From the NCBI RefSeq assembly GCF_023101765.2, contig NC_064217.1, positions 8,901,788-8,965,787 of the forward strand: a stretch of 64,000 nucleotides of DNA. The letters run 5' to 3'. Under the pieces are notes generated by a model. That model was not told where the DNA came from. It searched no databases and saw only the letters and a program-made list of their open reading frames with translations. The stretch's first letter is position 1, and each line of letters opens with the position of its first letter. Both the position numbers and the translations under genes were made by a program. Source of the DNA: Spodoptera frugiperda. Its lineage: Eukaryota > Arthropoda > Insecta > Lepidoptera > Noctuidae. Of this stretch, positions 9,801 to 20,739 are shown in pieces.

Positions 9801-10752
9801 TGTTTAGTATCTACTTTGGAGTAGAATACATTTTCTGTTTTCTTCTATTCTGCAGATGTAGTAAACAGTGAACTAAGCGTGACGTACGGACTGCACATTT
9901 GACAGTGTCTGGCCAGAAACGTTCTCTGTTATACTTGAATTTTGTTCCATTCTCGCACCTGCTTGTTCAATGACTAATAATTGAATTATCTTCTATTCTG
10001 CACTAAGTATGTACCTTCCCCATACAAAGGAGGTCTACATTCAATAGTGGTCTTATTTGAAATATTGAGGACAAAAAGAACGAAATTGTATATTTTTAAA
10101 TGTAAAGCGTAAAATGTAAAACGTCTATTTTATAAACAATACCTAATAATTTAAGATAAAGACTATTCTATACAATAATAATTATTAAAAGACCTTAATA
10201 CAATCATATTTAAAGAACAACATGGTCTATTTACGTCTAAACTTAAAAAAAAACACACACCAGAAGCAAAACACAATAGCATAGCAATACAAATAAATTA
10301 CAAAATCATTGAAAACTTTTTATCTTAATTATAAAATCACATAAAAAGTCAATAAGACCAGCACACTCGAACATAATGTCATCAAATGGAATCAGGAGCG
10401 ATACTTATCGCACTAAATAAAGCACTCTTCTGTCAAATTGAAAATATGTGACGCATGCGCACTAGGTGTGAAATCGTTGATGATATCTCTTAGGCTTTTT
10501 GTCTGATAGTTTTTTTTGTGTTCTGGTACTATTGTACCCTCGCGGGCTTTAAAGGGTTGGTAGGTATACTTTCTATTGAAGACGGTTTGAGAATTGTAAC
10601 GTTCGATTTTGTTTCGTTGTTGCTTTTAAAATTAGTTTTTTTATGAAATAAGAAAGTGATTGGTGACACAGGACGATACAAAGATTAGTTTACATGTCAT
10701 TGTTTTCTGCTTACTTTTAGAATAAGAAGAATAGAATAAGAATTAGAACTCA
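9801..10752. other. Non-coding AT-rich DNA
   Basis: No gene or recognisable repeat seen; includes a short CCCTCGCGGGC patch at 10538. Confidence 0.5.
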
Positions 10753-10753
10753 A

Positions 10754-11042
10754 GTGCGGGAGAGCCATGCTTCGGCATGAATTTGCTAGATCGACTGGAG
10801 TGATACCACGGCCTCACAGAAAACCGACGTGAAACAACGCTTGCATCCTGTTCCGTTGTAAAGTGATTACCAATCTTCCCAATCCCCGATTCCAAAACAA
10901 CCCTTAAATTCCTTACCCCTAAAAGGCCGGCAACGCACTTGTAACGCCTCTGGTATATCTGGTGTCTATAGGCGGCAGCGATTGCTTACCATCAGGTGAT
11001 CCGTATGCTCGTTTACGGATTTATACTCGTATCATAAAAAAA
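10754..11042 (+). repeat. Lepidopteran SINE (family B), near full length
   Basis: Best copy of the family: GGGAGAGCCATGCTTCGGC, GACTGGAGTGATACCACGGCCTCACAG, AAACAACGCTTGC, AAAGGCCGGCAACGCACTTGTAACG, GATTGCTTACCATCAGGTGA, ending ATCATAAAAAAAAA. Other copies lie at 0.87, 13.70 (minus), 26.41 and 37.84 kb. The A-tail and repeated 3' block mark it as a retroposon. Confidence 0.83.
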
Positions 11043-11685
11043 AAACTAAATAATCAGAATGCAATGTTTTATACGACCCAAATAATTTTCCTGACGAAAA
11101 TTTAAAGATCAAATCATAACTTTCCCAAATAAAAGTCATCACAATATTTACCAATACAAAAGTCACAAAAAAAATCAGTCGTTGCAAAACGCAAATTCAA
11201 CTTTAACACTAATATAACGAACCGTCACGAACCGCATACGCAGGGTTAACTCATTGTATGTAGGTACGTCTCAAAAAAAAAATCACATTCAAATCACTAC
11301 CGATGCGTCTAACCCTTTCGCCGAGCACAAAAAGACCAATTTTGTATGCGTACCCGGTGTCTCATTTCAATAAAGTGTAATAAAAAAAAAAGATAAAACT
11401 TTTTTACCCACGATGCTTTTGGGGTCACATTTTTTTTATAAGGGTTGAATCCTTAATTTGCAACAAGGTGCAACGCAGGCAAAGTAGGGTGCATCGAGAG
11501 ATTTAAATGAGTTGCATAGAGAAAAAGTCGATGGGGTACTAGGTACTATGGAGTAGAGATCACTCTCGGTTATTTTTTCCCATCGATATGACAAAAGATG
11601 TTATGGTGTTTGACATTGATGTGTGGATCGTTAAATAATATTGACCTGTGCTTTTCTCATGATCTGTTTAGAAATGGTTTATTAA

Positions 11686-11995
11686 GTGCCTAGCTTCACT
11701 GACGGACAGACTGACAGACTTTTATTTATTTTTTCTTTGTTGGCGTTTCAAAAGTACCTAAGTATTTATGATTTAATTCGAATATTTGACATTGACTTTA
11801 GATGGCTTTCATGGTACTCAAAATTATTGATTTGTAATTATGTTACGAATAGAGTTTCTTGCTCGTTCTCACGTTCTCCATTCGAAGCTACGCTTTGGAA
11901 CGAGCACCTAGCTTCACTGACGGACAAACTATTATTTCTTTATTTGTTGACATTTCTAAAGTAATTGGAATAAATGATTTTATTCTACTTTGAAT
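11686..11995 (+). repeat. Tandem pair of LINE-tail fragments
   Basis: Two head-to-tail copies (about 11,688-11,800 and 11,905-11,995), each starting CTAGCTTCACTGACGGACA and continuing TTTATTTNTTG...AAAGTA to a TGATTTNATT end. Related pieces are at 38.44 kb (plus) and 56.27 kb (minus). Confidence 0.6.
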
Positions 11996-13180
11996 TTGGC
12001 TTATTGTAATTATAGTTTTCGGAGTAGTTTTCTACTATACAAAGTTTTCTACTATTTTTATCATCTTTGAGTGTCTAAAACACATTAAATTACACTCAAA
12101 GTAGATAACTAAACTTTACTATATAGAAATATCATTGTAGATACATCAGGTTAACCAAAAAAACTAATTTATTCATTTCCAAACTAATTACTGTACCACA
12201 ACATACATTTAGATACATTACGATTCCATTTGCTCTAATATTCTATACATACATACATAACAACATATATACATAGACCTACTTTCACCACTCGCACCGT
12301 ATAATATATTCACGCCGTGTTAAATTATTAACACGTCCATTACTGTTCGCTATCAATCAATAGAGCTTTGAATTTTCTAAGGAGACGCCACTTGAGTACC
12401 TGTGCTGAGTAGCGGGTATAAAATGTGGGTAAGAAATGTTCTAGATGTCTTGTGGAGTATTAGGGAATATTTTTCTTTTAATGTCTGAAGTTAATTATAT
12501 CGTAATTTAGTTAAAACTATGAAAGTTTTTCTGGTCCTGCTTCACAATGTCTCGGATTACGGATTTTGTGACTAATAAAAGAAGCCTAAATTACTGTTAA
12601 GTACATCAGCTACTTGCTCGTTAAAATCGGTTCATCCATCTCAGAGATTAGCTAGGCAATCAGACAGTAAAAAATTGTAAAAAAATATTATGATAGTGTA
12701 TGTATCGTATGTAAAAAGCAGTTATTTCAATATTCCAAACAGCCACTCCAATTTTATTTTTTATTCAGATCTGGACTAGATAAATCGAAATAGGCTTTCC
12801 TCAGTGATATAGTAATACATTCATTATGTATTATTACAAAAATCCTGATTTTGGAAGAAAAAGGGATATTTTTAGCTCATCCTCCAAATACTGGTCAACA
12901 AACCCCTGTTTCAAAGTAAAAGTGGACTCCATACTTGGAATCGAATTGTGCCTCTAAAAGGAATAAGCCCTTTCATCTGCAAGTATCATCTGCAAGGGAT
13001 TACGTTAAGTGACACACCAGTGGCAATCTTCCGTGTGATGATGATCAGGTGCTGTACTTTGTCCATCAAGTGGTGAAGGATCACTTCTCTCCAAAATTCA
13101 AAGCAGTTTATTTCGGTTGATCCGTGTGGATCAATTACCTGTATAGGAAGGTATGGGCACTTTTTAACGTTTTTAGAATT
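11996..13180. other. Non-coding DNA with weak repeat remnants
   Basis: Holds a 10-bp inverted repeat (CTTTGAGTGT/ACACTCAAAG, near 12,067-12,102), a TATAAA-like word at 12,416 and an RTE-like scrap at 12,610-12,665. A somewhat GC-richer, unassigned block lies at 12,870-13,150. No intact gene. Confidence 0.45.
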
Positions 13181-13607
13181 TTATTATAACTCTCATGAGA
13201 CATAATAAAAGTTACGCACGTAACTGTTTGACAAGGAACTGGACTAGTTTCAAGCCATGAATAAGCTATAGTTGCCTACTCATAAATACTACTCTCCGAG
13301 TCCAAACTTCATACAACGAAGAGTAACTGAGTGTTAGTAAGCATTAACCAATGAAAATGAGTATTTGGGAACATAATATGAACTTAGGAAACCACACGAA
13401 AGTGTGTGTGTTTTTTTGTCTGGTTTTGAAGTAACATACTTCAAAAACCTTCTAAAAAAATCCTACTCTTTATTACATTTCATTTCGTTCACATACACGT
13501 TACCATAGCAACGAAAACCCTCAAATAAAATAACAAGTAGTGAAACCTATGTACACTGTACAGTCTTCCCATAATCTCAGGCATAATCATAGATACTTAC
13601 GTTTATT

Positions 13608-13990
13608 CATACTAGCTTCTCCCAGCGGCTTCGCCTGCGTCTCCGGGATTAATTACTCCATATGTTATTTCAGACTTTACCTCATCTATCTTTTTTTATA
13701 TGAAACACCGCCGGTAAACGAGCAGACGTATCACCCGATGGTAAGCAATCGCCGCCGCCCATGGACACTTGAAACACCAGAGGCGTTACAAGTGCGTTGC
13801 CGGCCGGTTAGAAATTTAAGGGTTGTTGTGGAATCGGGGATTGGGAAGATTAGGAATGGGGGAATTGGGATCTCTGTATTAAAGTATTTATTTGTTCAGT
13901 ATTTTTTCCTGATAGTATAACAAACAAATAACCAAATATATACAATATACATCCATACTCACAAACTTTCGCATTTATAATATTTATAGT
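13608..13990. repeat. RTE-like tail interrupted by a minus-strand SINE (family B)
   Basis: An RTE-like segment (ACTAGCTTCTCCCAGCGGCTTCGCC, 13,611-13,670) resumes as CTCACAAACTTTCGCATTTATAATATTTATAG (13,958-13,989). Between them (about 13,690-13,865) is a family B SINE in reverse: the poly-T side is at 13,690, then GATGGTAAGCAATCGCCGCCG and GTTACAAGTGCGTTGCCGGCC. The order shows the SINE arrived after the LINE tail. Confidence 0.65.
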
Positions 13991-14488
13991 ACGTTACCAT
14001 GATTACCGAGAGCTCTTAAGCCCTCAGACAACTAGTAAAAGCATTATACAGCGTTCCCATAATCTTCTCAGTAATAATCCTAGATACTCGTACCTGCCTA
14101 CTATCACAACGGGCAATTTTAGCGTTCTGTCCTGTACAGGATTTCCCTTTGCGACGTGTGCCTTCATAGAGGAAAACGTTACCCCCTCATACACCCGTTG
14201 AAACACCCTCCTCCCTGCTTAGTTGACGAATAAATGTTGTTTGAGTTATAAGCGGTGAGCGGGGAGTTGATTAGACAAAGGAATAGTTGTTAATTATTAA
14301 ACTGACATGGTCACTAACACTAGAATTGGAATTTAACAGGATATGGCGCTTGCAACAGTGCCAAAATATCGGAAATTAATAAAAATTTAAAAACATGGTA
14401 AATATCCCGTTTTAAGTTCAAATATTAAAGGAATAGTTGTTAATTATTGTACATCGAAATAAAAGTTCGACCATTAGCGGCAACAACG

Positions 14489-14550
14489 TCACACCTTTTA
14501 TCCCTGAAGAGGTCGGCAGAGGTGCATATTACGGCGTGTAATGTCGGCTT
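14489..14550 (-). repeat. SINE family D fragment
   Basis: Short 3' fragment: CGTCACACCTTTTATCCCTGAAGAGG, TCGGCAGAGGTGCATATTACGGCGTGTAATG, matching the same part of the 6.85 and 31.96 kb copies. Confidence 0.6.
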
Positions 14551-15083
14551 GTAATCCTGTAATACATTATATACGTATATGGAGATTAATTGTAATTACT
14601 TATGTTATTGGTGCTCTCAAATGTCCACTCTGTGGAAGAATATTTATAAATAAAGGTGGATTCGCTAGCCACATGTGAGCCCATGATAGACCAGTATTCG
14701 TGAAACGATCAGATTTTATACGACTACTCAGAATTATGAAATTGTCGTTTTGCTTGTCACTAAATAGGAAATGAAACAAACATTTATTTTAAAGATGTTT
14801 ATTAGAAAAAATATTTGCAATTAAGTAAGTAAAATATAAGAAGAAGCTAGTCAAACAGGTTAAGTGGCGTACCATTGAAGAGCCTTGGATCCAGTGATGA
14901 ACCAATACGAATGATCAGGTATCTGAAACCCATAACATGTATTAAGTTTTAATACCGCAGCACTAACTCACTAATATTTTTTTAAATGACTAAGAATTAG
15001 GTATGTTTATAAAATAACTATCGTGAGACATGCTAAATTAACTAAACAACACGGTTTCCTCACGTACATTAGGCTGCGCCACG

Positions 15084-15520
15084 CCTACACACGCTACTTT
15101 TGATAAAGAGTCCCTCTGTGACTCGAAACTAGAAGAATTTTAGTTAAACTAGGTATATTTCCTTCTGCGGAAGAATCTGGACTCCCGCCCCCACGTTCAC
15201 ATGCGAGAAGACACCGGGGGGTTTTAGCCGGTAAGAGTCCAGCATACCCCTCTGTCTTTCCCCGGACGGAGGAAGTCCCTGAGGATTTCCCCCCGACAAA
15301 AAAAAGGTATATTTCCTTAATTTTATTGTAACTTTCGTGAGACATACTAAATTAATTATTATATGTTATCGGCTTACTCACGTAACGTAGTTTCAAGCCA
15401 TGCTAGAGGCTCATATTCATGAGCAGCATTCGGCGACACACGACGAGTTTTCGAGTCCCTCGTCAAACCGTTACGTGAGTAAGCCGATAACATATAATAA
15501 TTAATTTAGTATATTTCCTT
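15084..15520. mobile_element. MITE-like element with 44-bp perfect inverted repeat
   Basis: Arms at 15,344-15,387 and 15,469-15,512 are perfect 44-bp reverse complements around an 81-bp loop. The loop carries CAAGCCATGCTAGAGGCTC. Single-arm relatives (CGTGAGACATACTAAATTA, CTTACTCACGTAAC) lie at 13,190, 15,020 and 48,510 kb. The left part shares GAGTCCCTCTGTGACTCGAAACTAG with 51.12 kb. A short retroposon sits inside it at 15,165-15,304. Confidence 0.7.
15165..15304 (+). mobile_element. Truncated retroposon with 14-bp target-site duplication
   Basis: About 140 bp of GC-rich sequence ending CCCCCCGAC plus an A-run. It is flanked by direct repeats AGGTATATTTCCTT at 15,151-15,164 and 15,305-15,318. 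The poly(A) and duplication identify target-primed insertion of a 5'-truncated LINE or SINE. No similarity to the 3' end of the R1-like element at 25.4 kb was seen. Confidence 0.72.
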
Positions 15521-15529
15521 GATGTAGTT

Positions 15530-17100
15530 TTCCCCTCATAACAACCCACAGATACAACCATCCGGCATCAGCTCAAACCTTGTACCCCACACCTAAACAT
15601 GCGTTACAGGACCACCCTGCTTAGGCGACCAAACAGGCGGGGTGGCTACATACCGCCATCGCATGATATATAGTGCCCCTTAAACTTAAACGGATTACCT
15701 TTGATATATTACGTGGATTCGCAATTCAATCTCGGATAGTCGATCTCTCCGTACCTACTCGTACATAGATGTGATTGCTTTTTGAAAGACATTCGTCGTA
15801 ATTACGTGTTGGCAAGTCGTGATTGGAATTGAGGTATTTTTATTGCTATATGTAGTATGTGTGTATATGTTTTATGGCTGTATATTATGGTTTTGGAATG
15901 TTATTTTATTAGTCGTGTGGTCCTAATTATAAGTGCCTAGAAAGGCGTCTCCGGTTCGATTTCTGGATCGGTCAAAGTATCTTTGGGTTGTACTCGGGTT
16001 TTGAAAAAAATCTTAGAAGCACGAAATATGGAATCGGAACCCTTATTATATGGGACTTATTACATAACTCATTCATAAAAAAATAACTAGTATAAAGTTA
16101 GTGTAACATTGTGTGTAATACGGTGTGTAATACGTTGCTGAATCAATATCTTTTCTTTCTTCTTTCTAATATAATTATGATAATAATGCTTTATTGGATT
16201 TATACAAACAAAATACATACGTGCTTTTCTACTGCTTCGCCTTATTCAGGGATTAAAAGCCTTGACACTGTAAATTCTTTCAGAATTGTAATATGTAACA
16301 TTCAATTAAAAAAGTATTACAAACCTACCATAAAATTAATCACCACATTCTTGAAAATCTCTTACGAAGCCAATCTTTTACTTCAAACAATCTTCAATAT
16401 TAGTAGGAGGTGTTTTTAAATTAAAAGTCCTACTTCGCAAGGCAGGTGAGGGTGCTGGGTTCCCCTTGTGTACCTCAGGTTGGTTGCTGTGAAACAACCA
16501 CAATAGGGGGTGCATCACACATCCTTTCATCACTTACCACGGAACGAAGGCCTTGGGAAGACGAAGATTGAAGTTGATAGGTTTTTGGATGTGGTATCAT
16601 TGTTTTAAATTTAGAAATAAGTGTTCAAATAGGCTAGTTTCGTACTGGCCAAATTCAATACTTTTTTCGAAACGTCTGAAACGATACTGGCTATGAATTT
16701 TGTATGAAATGGTGAGTTATGACGTCATCATAGTTTTACGTCAAATACCAGATTTAGTTCTAGAAAATTAGGTAGAAATAATCGAAAATTAAGATCGTGA
16801 CATCTATTAATGAAAGTGTGATTATTATTGAACATGTTACTGTGTTGAAATAGTTTATTTTTGACTGAGAAACCTACCCAATTAAGTATGTTTTAATTTG
16901 TAAGAATATCAATATGATAGACTAGATGATTACTAAGATGGTAACCGAATTTATTCATTGAATTTTGGTTCATTGTATGAATAACGATATCATAGGATAT
17001 GGGGAGTAAGCTAGAGCTTGTGTCTCTAATAAATCTTTCGATACCATGACAAAACTTCAAATTAAGCTTCTAGAAGAAATTAAGATATTTAAAGTTAAAA
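15530..17100. other. Non-coding DNA with one unassigned GC-richer block
   Basis: Block at 16,430-16,580 (GGCAGGTGAGGGTGCTGGG...CCACGGAACGAAGGCC) reads like a decayed repeat, but no second copy is in the window. GTGTGTAATACG is tandemly doubled near 16,110-16,135. No gene seen. Confidence 0.4.
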
Positions 17101-17119
17101 TAAATAGTGTTACTAACTT

Positions 17120-17215
17120 TACTACGCTTTTGTAGCCACGCGTAGCATTGTAGCTACATATCGTAGCGGTCGTAGCTAGCTACGAAGATATTTCGTAGCT
17201 AATTAGTTCACCACC
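17120..17215. repeat. Cluster of CGTAGC/GCTACG words
   Basis: Roughly ten occurrences of GTAGC or its complement in 95 bp on both strands, giving many overlapping small hairpins. Similar words occur in the TIR element near 25.97-26.01 kb and at 63.36-63.41 kb. Confidence 0.45.
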
Positions 17216-17644
17216 TACGTCGATAATAACTCACAATGTTTTTAAACCTTTGACATTAACTTTGGTATATATTTCACATACATAGTTAAATGTATGTCAT
17301 TACCAGTCAAAATCTTTACTCTTTTTTTTACTAAAGTCTCCAAATTAAGTCATGTCTTATTTCCTTATATAAAATGTAAGCAAGTCGCCTGTATCGTGCG
17401 ACATATCGGCGAGTTCGTTGTTCTGTATCCCGATAGGGGGTGTACACACTGGGGTAGCGCGGGGCGCGCGTGGACAGGCATTCGAAATGAAGAGTGCTCA
17501 CAACTACGTCTGTCTGCCCTCTGATGTTGTTGGGTGAGGAAGTGGATTCTTTTATCAGTAATTTTTTTTTTGTAATTTTTTTTCAATATTTCTTTTGTAT
17601 TATGTTTTGATATGGAAAGTAAAAGGAGCATTCTACAGCCTGTT

Positions 17645-17805
17645 TTTATCAAACACCAGCTGATCAGGCAAAATTCGTACCGCTTCAAACATTATTTTTC
17701 GCACCTCTTAAACCTTCCCTGAGCTTCTACAAAATTTGCTAAAATGGGTCAGCCTTTCTCGAGTTTTAGCGAGACTGACGAACAGCAATTGATTTTTTAT
17801 AAAGA
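17645..17805 (+). repeat. LINE-tail fragment (AGCTGAYCCGGCAAA type)
   Basis: CAGCTGATCAGGCAAAATTCGTACCGCTTCAAAC followed by CACCTCTTAAACCTTCCC and GCAATTGATTTTT. The same order is found at 60.87-60.99 kb. Confidence 0.55.
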
Positions 17806-19020
17806 TATATTTGTGTATCTTGTACAGTATTAAATAGTGTTGATATATTTGACAAGCGGATACTGTTGGTATAATTAACATCTCTCGGAAAGACATTTGA
17901 CAAATGTAAGAAGCAGTAATAAAAAGTTGTAACATTATACGTCTAAAATCCCATATAATAATTGTATTAACTTTTTTATTAAATTGTAATCGACAAGCGT
18001 TTACGCCAACATTTGTTTGCAGGGAGCTATCGAGGTTGCTCTGTTTAAAAAAATATCTATATTTTATAGGATTCCCTTTCCACACTTAACAAGCCAAAGC
18101 CCGCAGCTACTCATATCTTGGGCCGCGACTCCGCCTGCCAACGACGGACCAACGTTTATATTGAAATACTCCATCGAATTGCTGTACACCACTACCGAGG
18201 AATCCTAAGATGAGGACAATGCACTCCTTGTGCCACTTTAATACCCTCTTGCTTTACGACCGGATTGAGACAAGGGAAATGCATTCCTTTGAATAGGCGT
18301 GCAAGGTATAAATTTGAATGGTTTGGGTAATTAGGTAGGGGTCAGGAATAGAGTGATGTGTCGTTTGTCTTGTTTGTCCCTATATTGGTGAGACATGATC
18401 CAGGGTGAGTGTAACTTCACTAAGGGTTTTATTTATTGGGAAATGGAACATTTGTTTCTTCTTTGTGCCTTATTCCAGACTACATTTGTGCAAGTTCATT
18501 CCGTGATATATGCCAGTAGAGCTGCTATAACGTTTTTTTTAAGATTCTAACGTTTTACATATTATACTAAAATCTACTATAGCTGCTCACCTTGATATAG
18601 GTTTTATATAAGCTAATTTTAATATAAAATATTTTATTACTTAGAACTACTGGGCTTTTTTAGTCTTTTTGATAATTTCTGTAGTGGCACGCAGTCTGGT
18701 AATGTGCCCGGTATATGACAATAAACTCACTCCCTATTACATGGAACTTGTAACACAAATAGTGAAAAGTTGGTAGACATTATACAATGGCATTACATAC
18801 CGTACCTCTTTGAAGTGAGAAATATTTTAGTACAGACTTGTAACTACGCCTACTATAGAATCCACTACGTTTGTAGTCAAAACAAAACAGCTATCCATGT
18901 CCATCCCACCTTTCCAAAAAACCACTCATTCACATCCCCATCACAATATCCTCATAAGCAATACAGAACAACAAACCGTGAAGCTATTTACATTTCAGGT
19001 AGCAGGCAGACAATTCGCGG
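17806..19020. other. Non-coding DNA
   Basis: AT-rich, no convincing ORF. A GC-richer patch at 18,090-18,160 has no recognisable content. Confidence 0.45.
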
Positions 19021-19100
19021 CCGGTTGTCATGGTAACGGCAAGATGGCGGCTGTCTGCTGCGGTTTCAAACTTCGGCTCTAGTTCCAAATTGTTCCAAGA
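19021..19100. promoter_or_regulatory. X-box/YY1-type core promoter
   Basis: GTTGTCATGGTAAC (19,024-19,037) is a palindromic RFX X-box. It is followed two bases later by CAAGATGGCGGC (19,040-19,051), an exact YY1/Pho-type and TISU-like promoter motif. Such tight pairing is typical of TATA-less promoters. It lies about 190 bp before a possible first coding exon. Confidence 0.5.
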
Positions 19101-19223
19101 GTATTTTAGAGCGGCGTACGTATGTACGAACGTGCATAATTACATTATATACGTGCCCCTATATACCACGGGCCCACTAATTACTGGTACGGTTAGCAAC
19201 GGAATCGGGAGTGGGGATTAAGC

Positions 19224-19254
19224 ATGGAATTTCTCATGTATGTGAAGCTTGAAG
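19224..19254 (+). CDS. Candidate micro-ORF gene, exon 1
   Basis: ATG at 19,224 begins ten codons (M-E-F-L-M-Y-V-K-L-E) plus one base, ending at a near-consensus donor AAG|GTAAGT (19,255). An in-frame TAG lies upstream at 19,194-19,196, so the start is local. It is about 190 bp downstream of the X-box/YY1 promoter. Splicing to 19,429 stays in frame and gives 35 residues in total. No family is recognised. The splice signals and promoter are better than chance, but the peptide could be incidental within a non-coding RNA. A separate 63-codon frame (19,030-19,221) overlaps the promoter motif and is not called. Confidence 0.27.
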
Positions 19255-19428
19255 GTAAGTTGTGAACACCTATTGTTTATTTTTGTTGTATGAAATGTTG
19301 GTGTATTATGGTATACGTACAAAAACTTTGATTAAGTATTTACTATCTAGTATCAAACTAGCTACAATTCAAAAGGTATTAGTTATAATATTATATACTA
19401 CTCAAAAATATACATTTTATTATTTCAG

Positions 19429-19505
19429 ATAAAGTCCAAGATATTGATGGTAAAAGTGGTAACGAAAAGAGATCTATGTCTTTTTGTTCCTATAGATGGG
19501 AATAA
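19429..19505 (+). CDS. Candidate micro-ORF gene, exon 2
   Basis: It follows the acceptor TTTTATTATTTCAG (AG at 19,427-19,428). The split Asp codon from exon 1 (G+AT) is completed and 24 more codons follow to TAA at 19,503-19,505. The peptide is short, polar and Lys/Ser-rich with one Cys; no domain. An AATAAA signal overlaps the stop (19,501-19,506), so the transcript would end near 19,525, just before an RTE-like tail. Whether this is coding or a spliced non-coding RNA is open. Confidence 0.25.
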
Positions 19506-19548
19506 AAATGCGTGAAGTTATGTGTGATGATTATTTATATTCAATCTT

Positions 19549-19705
19549 CTAGCTTCTACCGGTGGGTTCGCCTGCGTTCAATTGGGATGAAAAGTGTATA
19601 CTGTATACCAAATTTCTCAAAACCCGTTCAGTAGTTTCGGCGCGATTGACGGACAAAACATCCAAACAAACAAACTTTCACATTTATAATATCTTTACTA
19701 GTGTA
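19549..19705 (+). repeat. RTE-like LINE 3' tail
   Basis: TAGCTTCTACCGGTGGGTTCGCCTGCG, ACCCGTTCAGTAGTTTCGGCG, GACGGACAAAACATCCAAACAAACAAAC, then TTATAATATCTTTACTAG. This is a good match in order and words to 56.46 kb (minus). Confidence 0.68.
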
Positions 19706-20137
19706 ATACTTCACGTAAACAAAATTAAACATTTGACAACAGAACATCACAACAAAAAAAAGAAACTAATAAAAACACCTCACCACTTTTGCAACCAGTA
19801 CTTCTGAAGGATTAGTTAAGGAGGATTTAATAAGAGTTCCTTAGATAAGTGTAGCGAGCGCTCTCCTATCTAATGCTCATCAACTTAAACACCTCTGAGC
19901 AAGCTCGCAGGTCACCTGAACGAGATTTTACCACTTAATATGACATACATGTTCGTAACAGGGCTTCATTAAACTTGTGTGTGTGTGAAAGAGGATTTGC
20001 TTTTTAGGTTATCTGCTTATGTAAATTGAGAGTGAGATTAGTGACTTGTATTAAATTACCTTTTATATTTCTTGAAGAATGATACAGAAGTAGGCAAACG
20101 CAGAAAATTTTCTGGATTATATGTACTTTCTAAGATT

Positions 20138-20335
20138 ATTTAGACACCACTGACAAACGGTGAAGGAAAATCATCGTGAGGAAACCTGGGCTTATAATAT
20201 CTAATTATTCTAAGTTTGAAATCGCCAACCCATATTGAACGAGCATGGTAATTAACGCTCAAACCTTGTCCGTGCGAGAAGAGGCCTTTCGTCAGCGGTG
20301 GCTACTTATTGGCTGATGATGAAGTATCACAGAAG
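20138..20335 (+). repeat. LINE/SINE 3' end, AGAGGCCT family
   Basis: AGACACCACTGACAAACGGTGAAGG, CATCGTGAGGAAACCTGGGC, TCCGTGCGAGAAGAGGCC and GGCTGATGATGA. Same module at 35.17 kb (plus), 28.80 kb (minus, partial) and 51.99 kb (minus). The end words resemble lepidopteran CR1/Zenon-like tails; the family name is an inference. Confidence 0.68.
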
Positions 20336-20387
20336 TTAGAAATCTAGTGTTGCGGGTGTTGCACCCAAATCCCGTAAAATAGTACCT

Positions 20388-20399
20388 ATACGTTAACAA
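20388..20399 (+). repeat. Target-site duplication, left copy
   Basis: ATACGTTAACAA immediately before the R1-like element. The same 12 bases recur at 25,474-25,485 after the poly(A); the first A of the right copy is shared with the tail, so 11 bp are certain. Confidence 0.85.
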
Positions 20400-20739
20400 C
20401 TCACTTCCCTCCGCGCGCGCGCACGGTGCAGTGGTGTTCCTATTGCTGCTAATTATTATTTTTTTTTTCTCTGTTATCTACGTGATCTATTCCGGTTTGT
20501 GTTGTTTTTGTTGTGCGCCCTGTGTCTGAGTGTGGTATAAGTAAGTAGTTAGGTGAATTAATCCACGTAATTACGTTATATTCAGCACACTTTCGGTAAG
20601 TCCATTTATTTCTTTTATTGCGGGTGACAGGATATAAATTTGTGTGTGATTTTTTACAGTTTATTTCTTTATAGTCGTACTAAGCTGTGTTGTTTTTAAA
20701 TTGTTTACGGGAATAATCGTACTCTTAGTATAATAAACG

